Source of the DNA: WTGU01 sp965242855 | Lineage (GTDB): Bacteria > Pseudomonadota > Alphaproteobacteria > UBA828 | Assembly: GCA_965242855.1 (NCBI GenBank) | Contig: OZ251509.1 | Span: 2,976,001 to 3,040,000, forward strand | Direction of reading: 5' to 3' | DNA: 64,000 nt | In this document: positions 7,937 to 15,631 of the stretch, piece by piece | Position numbering within the stretch: position 1 is the first letter of the stretch | Layout: every line of letters begins with the position of its first letter | The notes under the pieces: generated by a model | Seen by the model: the letters and a program-made list of their open reading frames with translations, nothing else | Told to the model about the DNA's origin: nothing | Databases searched by the model: none | Made by a program: the position numbers and the translations under genes

Positions 7937-9649
7937 ATGGCGAGGATGAGCCGAGCCGAATACGCCGCGCTCTACGGACCGACCGCCGGTGACTGCGTGC
8001 GCCTGGGCGACAGCGCGCTGCTCGCGGAGATCGAACACGATTACGGCGTGCCGGGCGAGGAGTGTCTGCATGGCGGCGGCAAGACGCTGCGCGACGGCAT
8101 CGGCCTCGTCGCCGGGCTCGACAGCGCCGCCGGTTCCCTCGACATGCTGATCTCGAATGCCGTCGTCATCGATCCTGTGCTGGGGATCGTCAAGGGCGAC
8201 ATCGGCATCAAGGAAGGCGCCGTCGCCGGCGTCGGCAAGGCCGGCAACCCGGCGATCATGGACGGTGTCGACCCCGCGTTGCTCTGCGGCGCTGCGACCA
8301 CCGTGCGCGACGCGGAAGGGCTGATCGCGACGCCCGGCGGCATCGACGTTCATGTCCATTTCGACAGCGCCCAGCTCTGCGAGCACGCCATCGCGAGCGG
8401 TATCACGACGATGCTCGGCGGTTCGCTGGGGCCGATCACCGTCGGGATCGATTCCGGCGGCGCCTGGAACGTCGGCAAGATGCTCCAGGCGGCGGACGCT
8501 TGGCCGATCAACTTCGGGTTCCTCGGACGCGGAAATTCGTCCAGGCCGAACGCGCTGGTCGACCAGATCGCCGGCGGCTGCATGGGCCTCAAGATTCACG
8601 AGGACTGGGGGGCGATGCCGGCAGCCATCGATTGCTGCCTGGGCGTCGCCGACGAGATGGATTTCCAGGTCCAGCTCCACACCGACACGCTGAACGAAAG
8701 CGGGTTCCTGGAGGAAACGCTGGCCGCGATCAACGGCCGGACGATCCACATGTACCACGCCGAGGGAGCGGGCGGCGGCCATGCCCCGGACATCATCCGC
8801 ATCACCGGTGAGCCCAACTGCCTGCCGTCCTCGACCAACCCGACCAACCCCTACACCAGGAACACCTTCGACGAACACCTCGACATGATCATGGTGTGCC
8901 ACCACCTGAACCCGGCGGTGCCCGAGGATGTGGCCTTCGCCGAAAGCCGGGTGCGCGCGCAGACCATCGCCGCGGAGGACGTGCTGCACGACATCGGCGC
9001 GATTTCGATGCTCGGCTCGGACAGCCAGGGGATGGGCCGGATCGGCGAAGTGATCTGCCGCACTTGGCAGCTCGCCTCGAAGATGCGGAGCCAGCGCGGG
9101 CGGCTGCCGTCCGAGCGTTCGGCCAGGGGCGACAACGAGCGCATCAAGCGCTACATCGCGAAATACACCATCAACGCCGCGCGCACGTTCGGCATCGACC
9201 GCCATGTCGGTTCCCTCGAACGCGGGAAGCTGGCGGACCTGGTGCTATGGCGCCCGGCGTTCTTCGGCATCAAGCCGGAACTGGTCGTCAAGGGCGGCTT
9301 CATCGTCTGGTCGGCGATGGGCGACAGCGCGGCCTCGCTGATGACCTGCGAGCCGCTCCTCATGCGGCCGCAATGGGGCGCCTTCGGCCGCGCCAGGGAG
9401 GCGCTCGGCCTGAGCTTCGTCTCCCAGGCCGCGATCGAGGCGGACGTCGCCGGGCGGCTCGGCCTGGGCAGCCGCACCGTTCCCGTCGGCGGCACGCGCA
9501 AGCTCTCGAAGGGCCACATGCTGCACAACGACGCCTGCCCGGAGGTTTCCGTCGACCCGGAAACTTTCGAGGTGCGCGTCGATGGCGCACTCGCGACCTG
9601 CGAACCGGCCGACGAACTGCCGCTCGCCCAGCGCTACATGCTGCGCTAG
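7937..9649 (+). CDS. ureC: Divergent urease alpha subunit
   Basis: A 570-residue catalytic subunit that would hydrolyse urea to ammonia and carbamate at a dinickel centre. By alignment from memory with the Klebsiella enzyme, the metal and catalytic residues are all present: His139 and His141 (HVH), carbamylated Lys219 in GLKIHEDWG, His248, His274, flap Cys321-His322 and Asp362 in GSDSQGMGR. Two segments that are almost invariant in ureases differ. The stretch after HVH reads FDSAQLCEH rather than a ...CPQQ type, and residues 165-178 lack the usual THATTCTPG loop and read VGIDSGGAWN. Nickel chemistry looks possible, but the substrate may not be plain urea. Confidence 0.9.
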   Translation: MARMSRAEYAALYGPTAGDCVRLGDSALLAEIEHDYGVPGEECLHGGGKTLRDGIGLVAGLDSAAGSLDMLISNAVVIDPVLGIVKGDIGIKEGAVAGVGKAGNPAIMDGVDPALLCGAATTVRDAEGLIATPGGIDVHVHFDSAQLCEHAIASGITTMLGGSLGPITVGIDSGGAWNVGKMLQAADAWPINFGFLGRGNSSRPNALVDQIAGGCMGLKIHEDWGAMPAAIDCCLGVADEMDFQVQLHTDTLNESGFLEETLAAINGRTIHMYHAEGAGGGHAPDIIRITGEPNCLPSSTNPTNPYTRNTFDEHLDMIMVCHHLNPAVPEDVAFAESRVRAQTIAAEDVLHDIGAISMLGSDSQGMGRIGEVICRTWQLASKMRSQRGRLPSERSARGDNERIKRYIAKYTINAARTFGIDRHVGSLERGKLADLVLWRPAFFGIKPELVVKGGFIVWSAMGDSAASLMTCEPLLMRPQWGAFGRAREALGLSFVSQAAIEADVAGRLGLGSRTVPVGGTRKLSKGHMLHNDACPEVSVDPETFEVRVDGALATCEPADELPLAQRYMLR

Positions 9650-9713
9650 GCGCTCAGCGCGGGAACCGGAAAGCCGCAACACTCGTGTTCCGGGGGCGTG
9701 GAAAGGAGCGCGG

Positions 9714-10940
9714 ATGGACCTGATCCTGCGCGGCGGGCGTGTCGCCGGCGGCGGCGGTGCGCGCGTCGACATCGGCATCGCAGGCGGGCGCATCGCCGCC
9801 GTTGCGCCGGCCGTCGATGCCGATGCGCCGGTCCTCGATCTCGCCGGCCGCCTCGTCGCGCCCGGCTTCGTCGAGACCCATATCCACCTCGACAAAGCCT
9901 GCATCCTCGATCGCTGTGAAGCGGAGAGTGGCGCTCTCGCGGAGGCGATCGAGCAGGTCGCCGCGGCCAAGCGCGCCTTCACCGAGGAGGACGTGAACCG
10001 GCGGGCACGCCGCGTGCTCGACAAATGCATCGCGCAGGGCACGACCCACCTGCGCACCCATCTGGAGGTCGATCCCGGAATCGGCATGCGCGGCTTCGAC
10101 GGCGTTCTGCCGCTGATCGACGAATACCGCTGGGCGATCGACATCGAGATCTGCGTCTTTCCGCAAGAGGGGCTGCTCAACAATCCGGGCACCGACGACC
10201 TCATGGTGCGGGCACTGGAGCGGGGCGCGCGGGTGGTCGGCGCCGCGCCCTACACCGACAGCGACCCGCACGGCCAGATCGACCGCGTGTTCGCCCTCGC
10301 GCGCGCCTACGACGTCGACATCGACATGCATCTCGACTTCGGCGAGACCGCCGACGCATTGGACGTCGATTACGTCTGCGCGCTGACCGAGCGCTTCGGT
10401 TACGGCGGACGGGTCACCGTCGGCCACGTCACCAAACTCTCGGCCGCCGCGCCCGCGCGTCTGGCGCGGACGGCGGAGCGCATGGCCGCCGCCGGCGTCG
10501 CGGTGACGGTGCTGCCCGCGACCGATCTCTTCCTCATGGGGCGCGGCGACGAGGCCAACGTGCGCCGCGGAGTCACGGCCGCGCACAGGCTGCTCGGCCA
10601 CGGAGTCAATTGCTCGCTCTCGTCGAACAATGTGTTGAACCCGTTCACGCCGTTCGGCGACTGCTCGCTGATCCGCATGGCGAACCTCTACGCCAATGTC
10701 TGCCATGTCGGGGCGCGCTCCGAGATGCTCGACTGCTTCGACATGATCACCCGCCGCTCGGCGCGCATCCTCGGCCTCGACGACTACGGCGTGGCCCCCG
10801 GCAAGGCGGCCGACCTCGCGGTGCTCGACGCGCGCGATCCGGCCACCGCCGTCGCCGAACTGGCCCCGCCGCTCCACGGCTTCAAGCGCGGGCGCAAGAC
10901 CTTCGAGCGCGCACCGGTCAAACTGCTGCGGCCGTCGTAG
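9714..10940 (+). CDS. Cytosine-deaminase-like amidohydrolase with altered metal-site Asp
   Basis: A 408-residue TIM-barrel amidohydrolase of the cytosine deaminase/AtzC group (COG0402-like). Metal-site features visible: His56-x-His58 in ETHIHLDKA, His206 in MHLDF and His238 in VGHVTK. The position that normally carries the catalytic Asp before the xPFG motif is Asn305 in SSNNVLNPF, an unusual substitution. The HxxE general-base motif of true cytosine deaminases is also absent (HLDF). The ATG at 9714 has a strong GAAAGGAG site. It follows ureC by 64 bases and likely belongs to the same operon. The substrate is unknown; a cyclic ureide or amide is plausible. Confidence 0.82.
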   Translation: MDLILRGGRVAGGGGARVDIGIAGGRIAAVAPAVDADAPVLDLAGRLVAPGFVETHIHLDKACILDRCEAESGALAEAIEQVAAAKRAFTEEDVNRRARRVLDKCIAQGTTHLRTHLEVDPGIGMRGFDGVLPLIDEYRWAIDIEICVFPQEGLLNNPGTDDLMVRALERGARVVGAAPYTDSDPHGQIDRVFALARAYDVDIDMHLDFGETADALDVDYVCALTERFGYGGRVTVGHVTKLSAAAPARLARTAERMAAAGVAVTVLPATDLFLMGRGDEANVRRGVTAAHRLLGHGVNCSLSSNNVLNPFTPFGDCSLIRMANLYANVCHVGARSEMLDCFDMITRRSARILGLDDYGVAPGKAADLAVLDARDPATAVAELAPPLHGFKRGRKTFERAPVKLLRPS

Positions 10941-11042
10941 CGCGCCGGTCCGGCGCTCGCCGCGCGGCGCTTCCCACTTGGCGACCGGCGGACGCCGCGG
11001 CTACACTCGGCGCCCGATAACCTCATGCCGGGGAGCGGTCGG

Positions 11043-11753
11043 ATGGCGGAAGAGCTTTCTCGCGAAGACGAAGTCAGGCAGGCGCTCGAGACCATCTTCA
11101 CCGCCGATTCGGAGATTTACCGGGCGCGGGGCTTCCAGCGCCGGGTCGGCTTCGGGGCGCGGCCCGCGCTTCTGATCATCGATCTCGCGAACGCCTGGAC
11201 CAGGCCCGGCCACCGGTTCACCTGCGACAACATGGCGGAGATCATCCCGGCCAATCAGCGGTTGCTGGCGGCGGCGCGGGAAAAGGACATTCCGGTGATC
11301 TACACCACGACGGCCTATCAGGATCCGAAGGGTCCGCGCTCCGACACCGGGCTCTGGCACATGAAGATCCCGGTCGAGACCCTGCGCGAGGGGTCGCCTG
11401 AGGCGCGGATCGACGAGCGCATCGCGCCGCTGCCGGAGCGCGGCGAACAGGTGATCGTCAAGAAGCGCGCGAGCGCGTTCCACGGCACCTATCTTGCGGG
11501 TTATCTGCGCGCTCTGCGGGTCGACACGGTGGTGATCACCGGCGTGACCATGGCGGGATGCGTCAGGCACACGACTGAGGACGCGATCGCCGAAGGCTTT
11601 CGCCCGATCGTGGTCAGGGAAGGCGTCGGCGACCGGGTGCCCGGCGTGGTCGAATGGAATCTCTTCGACATCGACGCCAAGTTCGGCGATGTCGAGCCGC
11701 TGGACCGGGTGTTGGGGTATCTCGACGGGATCGAGACCCGCGGCAACGAATAG
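11043..11753 (+). CDS. Isochorismatase-family cysteine hydrolase (N-carbamoylsarcosine amidase-like)
   Basis: A 236-residue alpha/beta hydrolase with the family triad: Asp47 in LLIIDLANAW, a Lys in IVKKRASAF (about 140-141) and Cys173 in GVTMAGCVRHTTEDA. The phrase GFRPIVVREGVGDR resembles N-carbamoylsarcosine amidohydrolases more than true isochorismatases. Enzymes of this group release ammonia and CO2 from N-carbamoyl or amide substrates, which suits the urease-amidase neighbourhood. The ATG at 11043 has a GGGGAG site 7 bases upstream; an in-frame ATG six codons earlier lacks one. Confidence 0.85.
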   Translation: MAEELSREDEVRQALETIFTADSEIYRARGFQRRVGFGARPALLIIDLANAWTRPGHRFTCDNMAEIIPANQRLLAAAREKDIPVIYTTTAYQDPKGPRSDTGLWHMKIPVETLREGSPEARIDERIAPLPERGEQVIVKKRASAFHGTYLAGYLRALRVDTVVITGVTMAGCVRHTTEDAIAEGFRPIVVREGVGDRVPGVVEWNLFDIDAKFGDVEPLDRVLGYLDGIETRGNE

Positions 11754-11783
11754 CCGGCGCAGCGGCGCGAAGGAGAACCGGCC

Positions 11784-13214
11784 ATGACCGCCGACCTCGA
11801 CCTCTGCTACATGAGCGCCATCGACGCGCTGGCGGCGTTCAAGGCGCGGACCCTGTCGCCGGTCGAGCTGATGAGGGCGGTGATCGCCCGCTGCGAAGCG
11901 GTCGGCCCGGCGCTCAACCTCGTGACCTGCGACTATTTCGACCGCGCCCTGGAACAGGCGAAGGCGGCCGAGGCACGCTACGGAAAGGCGGACGGGCGGC
12001 TGCGCCCGCTGGAGGGCCTGCCCTTCGCGAGCAAGGACTACCACGCCATCAAGGGCGAGATCACCACGATCGGCTCCCGGATCATGGAGCACAACCGCCC
12101 GGATCACACCTATCCGGTCACCGAGCGCATCATGCGCGCGGGCGCCATCCTCCACGTCCGCACGACGACGCCCGAGTTCGGCTACGCCGGGACGACGCAC
12201 AGTCCGCTCTGGGGCGTGAGCCGCAATCCCTGGAACCCCGATTACACGCCGGGCGGGTCGTCGGGCGGCAGCGGCGGTGCGGTCGCCGCCGGCATGACGA
12301 CGATCGCCGACGGCGGCGACGGCGGCGGCTCGATCCGGATTCCGGCGTCGGCGAACGGCGTCTTCGGCTTCAAGCCGCCCTACGGGCGCAACCCGAACGA
12401 CACCACCGCGCCCCATGTCTTCCTCGTGCAGATCGGCGTTCTGACCCGCACCGTCGCCGACTCCGCCCTGCTTCAGAACGTCATCTCCGGCCCGCACGAC
12501 GCCGACATCGCCTCCCTGCGGACGCGGGTTCGCCTGCCGCTCGCCCACGCGGGCATCAAGGGCTGGAAGATCGCCTACTCGCCGGACCTGGGCTATGTCG
12601 AGGTCGACACGGAGGTGCGGGAGAACACGCTGAAGGCGCTCCAGGTCTTCCGCGATCTCGGCTGCCGGGTCGAGGAGGTGGCGCTCGGCTGGACATCGGG
12701 CGTGTTGAGCCAGTACCTGCGTCTCTTCGGGGTCTTCTTCGCGAGCGCGCTCGAGGACCACCTACCCGAATGGCGCTACGAAATGGACCCGAAAGTCGTG
12801 GACCTCGTCGAGAAAGGCCGGCGCGTCAGCGCCGTCGAGTTCGAGCGGGTCAGCCGCACGCGCGGCTGGATGTACCAGAAGCTCGCTCCGATCCTCCGGG
12901 ATTACGACGTCATGGTCTGTCCGACCCTCGCGGTGCCGGCGGTCGCGGCGGACCACACGAATATGGACCCGGCCTTCACGATCAACGGCAGGACGGTGGA
13001 GCCGCACATGGGCTGGCTGCTGACCTACCCCTTCAACATGATGAACCAGTGCCCGGTCGCCAGCGTGCCGACCGGGTTCGCCCGGAACGGCGTGCCCACC
13101 GGCTTGCAGATCGTCGGCCGCACCTATGACGACGGGCGGGTGTTCCGCGCGGCGGCGGCGTTCGAGGCCGCGACGAACTGGCCGCGCCACCGCCCGAACC
13201 TCGGAGGCGCCTGA
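11784..13214 (+). CDS. Amidase signature family hydrolase
   Basis: A 476-residue member of the amidase signature family, which hydrolyses carboxamides through a Ser-cisSer-Lys triad. The triad is visible as Lys84 in PFASKDYH, cis-Ser159 in PGGSSGGSGGA and nucleophile Ser183 in DGGGSIRIPAS. The spacing of 24 residues between the serines matches the family. It begins 30 bases after the cysteine hydrolase, with a GGAGAA site, and ends the presumed urease-linked operon. The substrate cannot be read from the sequence. Allophanate hydrolases are in this family but are usually longer, with an extra C-terminal domain that is absent here. Confidence 0.88.
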   Translation: MTADLDLCYMSAIDALAAFKARTLSPVELMRAVIARCEAVGPALNLVTCDYFDRALEQAKAAEARYGKADGRLRPLEGLPFASKDYHAIKGEITTIGSRIMEHNRPDHTYPVTERIMRAGAILHVRTTTPEFGYAGTTHSPLWGVSRNPWNPDYTPGGSSGGSGGAVAAGMTTIADGGDGGGSIRIPASANGVFGFKPPYGRNPNDTTAPHVFLVQIGVLTRTVADSALLQNVISGPHDADIASLRTRVRLPLAHAGIKGWKIAYSPDLGYVEVDTEVRENTLKALQVFRDLGCRVEEVALGWTSGVLSQYLRLFGVFFASALEDHLPEWRYEMDPKVVDLVEKGRRVSAVEFERVSRTRGWMYQKLAPILRDYDVMVCPTLAVPAVAADHTNMDPAFTINGRTVEPHMGWLLTYPFNMMNQCPVASVPTGFARNGVPTGLQIVGRTYDDGRVFRAAAAFEAATNWPRHRPNLGGA

Positions 13215-13375
13215 GGATCGCGCCGCCCGCGAACGGCGCGCGCGCCGCGTCCGGCCCCAGGTGCGCGGGCCTTCCCCCGGGGCGGGGCATGAGGAATGGG
13301 CGCCGGCTTCACGAAACCGGAGCCGAACGGCGGCCGGCGCGGCCATTCCCTTCCCGCGCCCCCGGCGCGAGCCGA

Positions 13376-13381
13376 TATAAT
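13376..13381 (+). promoter_or_regulatory. Perfect -10 hexamer immediately before lptF
   Basis: The bases TATAAT end only 5 bases before the lptF ATG at 13387. A matching -35 is not evident (TTCCCG at 13351 would need a 19-base spacer). If active, transcription would begin at or next to the start codon and yield a leaderless mRNA. Consistent with this, no ribosome site precedes the ATG. Confidence 0.35.
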
Positions 13382-13386
13382 GCCCC

Positions 13387-14514
13387 ATGTCCCGCCATCA
13401 ACGATACATCCTGCGCCAGCTCGTCGGCCCATTCGTGCTCGTCGCGTCGGGGCTCATGGCGCTCGTCTGGCTGACGCAATCGCTCCGCGTCATCGATCTG
13501 ATCGTCAACAAGGGGCTGTCGCTGGGCACCTTCCTGTTCATGAGCGTGCTGCTGCTGCCCACGTTCATGGGGGTGATCCTGCCGGTGGCGCTCTTCTGCG
13601 CGCTGCTGTTCGTCTACAACAGGCTCGCCGCCGACAGCGAGCTGGTCAGCCTGCGCGCCGCCGGGGTCGGCCCGTGGGCGCTGGCGACGCCGGCCATCCT
13701 GCTCGCCACGACGGTCGCCGTCCTCTCCTACGCGTCCACGATGTATCTCATGCCCAACGGCCATCGCGCGTTCAAGGAGCGGCAATTCGTCCTGCGTGGC
13801 GACCACTCGTCGGTGCTTCTGCGCGACGGCGCCTTCAACGCGCTCACTGACGATCTCACCATCTACGTGCGCGCACGGGGCGCCGGCGGCGTTCTCGAGG
13901 GCATTCTTGTCCACGACAGCCGAACCCCCGGGAAGCCGGTCACGATGATGGCCGAGAGCGGCGTCCTGGCGCGCACCGACCAGGGGCCGCGCTTCATCCT
14001 GGCGAACGGCAACAGACAACAGGTCGACAGGAAAACGTCGGCGCTCTCGTATCTCCACTTCGAACGCTACACGATGGATCTGGGGGGCGTCTTCGAAGCC
14101 GCCGGCACGCGCTGGCGCGAGCCGCGCGAGCGCTTCATTCACGAGCTGTTCAGCCCGATGGAAGACGATGCGACCACGCGGCGCCATCGCGGCAAGTTCC
14201 TCGCCGAGGCGCACAACCGGATCGTCTCGCCCCTCTTCGCCTACGTGTTCGCCGCGATCGCCCTCGCGGCCCTGCTCTCCGGCGAGCGCGATCGGCGCGG
14301 ACAATGGCGCCGAATCCTCGCGGCGAGCGGCGCGGGCATCGCGGTCCAGGTCGCGGGCCTCTTCCTGGTCAACGCGGTCGCCGGGAACGACCGCCTGATC
14401 CCGCTGATGTATCTCAACGTCGCCGCCGCGGTCGGTGCGGCGGTGTTCGTCCTGCACCGCGGCGCCCGCGGGGGCGGCGCCGCCGTTCTTCCGGCCTCTT
14501 CCGGCGGACCGTAG
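13387..14514 (+). CDS. lptF: LPS export ABC transporter permease LptF
   Basis: A 375-residue YjgP/YjgQ-family permease. With LptG and LptB2 it extracts lipopolysaccharide from the inner membrane and passes it to LptC. Topology is canonical: three N-terminal helices (about 13-32, 50-75, 100-118), a periplasmic beta-jellyroll (about 130-260) and three C-terminal helices. The N-terminal YILRQLVGPF and the LFVYNRLAADSELVSLRAAG segments are typical. It is followed 13 bases later by lptG and then lptD, a common alphaproteobacterial order. The distal end (GARGGGAAVLPASSGGP) is low complexity. Confidence 0.93.
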   Translation: MSRHQRYILRQLVGPFVLVASGLMALVWLTQSLRVIDLIVNKGLSLGTFLFMSVLLLPTFMGVILPVALFCALLFVYNRLAADSELVSLRAAGVGPWALATPAILLATTVAVLSYASTMYLMPNGHRAFKERQFVLRGDHSSVLLRDGAFNALTDDLTIYVRARGAGGVLEGILVHDSRTPGKPVTMMAESGVLARTDQGPRFILANGNRQQVDRKTSALSYLHFERYTMDLGGVFEAAGTRWREPRERFIHELFSPMEDDATTRRHRGKFLAEAHNRIVSPLFAYVFAAIALAALLSGERDRRGQWRRILAASGAGIAVQVAGLFLVNAVAGNDRLIPLMYLNVAAAVGAAVFVLHRGARGGGAAVLPASSGGP

Positions 14515-14527
14515 GGGCCGCGGGCAG

Positions 14528-15622
14528 GTGCGCCTTTCGCCGACGATGTCGTTCTACATCGGCAGGCGGTACCTGCTGAGCGTGGCGCTCGTCTTCCTGG
14601 CCGTCATGGCGACGATCGTGATCGCCGACATGATCGAACTGTTGCGCCGCGCCTCCGGTCCGGGCAGGACGGCGACCTTCGGCATCGTTCTTCAGATGGC
14701 GTTGCTGCGCGTCCCGTTCATGGCCCAGAAGGCGCTGCCGTTCGCCGCGCTCGCCGGCGGCATCCTGACGTTCGCGCGGATGACGCGGAGCCGCGAGCTG
14801 ATCGTGGCGCGGGCGGCCGGCGTCTCGGTCTGGCAGTTCCTGTTCCCGGCGCTTCTCGTCTCGATCCTGCTCGGCGGCTTCGCCATGACGGTGGTCAACC
14901 CCTTCGCCTCGGCCGCGGTGTCGCGCTACGAGCGGATGGACGCGGCATATCTGGGCGGCGACGCGAGTCTGCTCGCGCTCTCGAAATCCGGCATCTGGCT
15001 CCGGCAGGGCGACGGGGACGGACGGTCCGTGGTGCATGCCGAACGCATCGACCCGGAAACGATGACGCTGCATTCCGTGATCATCTTCCTCTATGCCGGA
15101 GAGGACCAGTTCGTGGGGCGCATCGACGCCGCGGAAGCACGGCTCGCGGACGGATACTGGAACCTGAAAGAAGCCCTCCTCAGCGCTCCGGACGAGGAAG
15201 CGCGGTATCGGACGACCACCCGCATGGCGACCAACCTCACCGTGGAGCGGATACGGAACAGCTTCTCGCCGCCCGAAACCCTGTCGTTCTGGGCCTTGCC
15301 GGGTTTCGTCGACGTGCTCGAAGAATCCGGCTTCTCGGCGACGAAGCATCGCCTGCACTGGCATTCGCTGCTGGCCGGGCCGCTCCTGCTTTGCGCGATG
15401 GTTCTCGTCGGGGCGGCGTTTTCGCTGCGCTTCACGCGACGCGCCACCTGGATGCTGGTCACGAGCGGCCTTCTCGCCGGTTTCCTGCTCTACTTCGTCT
15501 CCGACCTCGTCATGGCGCTCGGCCTGTCGGGCAAGATTCCGCCGACGCTGGCGGCCTGGGCCCCGGCCGGCATCTTCACGCTGCTCGGCGTCGCGAGTCT
15601 CTTCCATCTCGAGGACGGCTAG
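14528..15622 (+). CDS. lptG: LPS export ABC transporter permease LptG
   Basis: The second YjgP/YjgQ-family permease, 364 residues. It has the same six-helix plus jellyroll layout as LptF and the motifs SFYIGRRYL near the start and ILTFARMTRSRELIVARAAG at about 84-103. I chose the GTG at 14528 because related LptG proteins often begin with a few residues resembling RLSPT. The ATG at 14546 (MSFYIGRRYL) is a reasonable alternative. It is coupled to lptF upstream and lptD 9 bases downstream. Confidence 0.92.
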   Translation: MRLSPTMSFYIGRRYLLSVALVFLAVMATIVIADMIELLRRASGPGRTATFGIVLQMALLRVPFMAQKALPFAALAGGILTFARMTRSRELIVARAAGVSVWQFLFPALLVSILLGGFAMTVVNPFASAAVSRYERMDAAYLGGDASLLALSKSGIWLRQGDGDGRSVVHAERIDPETMTLHSVIIFLYAGEDQFVGRIDAAEARLADGYWNLKEALLSAPDEEARYRTTTRMATNLTVERIRNSFSPPETLSFWALPGFVDVLEESGFSATKHRLHWHSLLAGPLLLCAMVLVGAAFSLRFTRRATWMLVTSGLLAGFLLYFVSDLVMALGLSGKIPPTLAAWAPAGIFTLLGVASLFHLEDG

Positions 15623-15631
15623 AGCCGGGGC

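Noticed and set aside
6377..9205. Open minus-strand frame of 942 codons across the urease genes
   Set aside because: It is antisense to ureF, ureAB and ureC, is rich in Arg, His and Asp as expected for a GC-rich shadow frame, and shows no recognisable domain.
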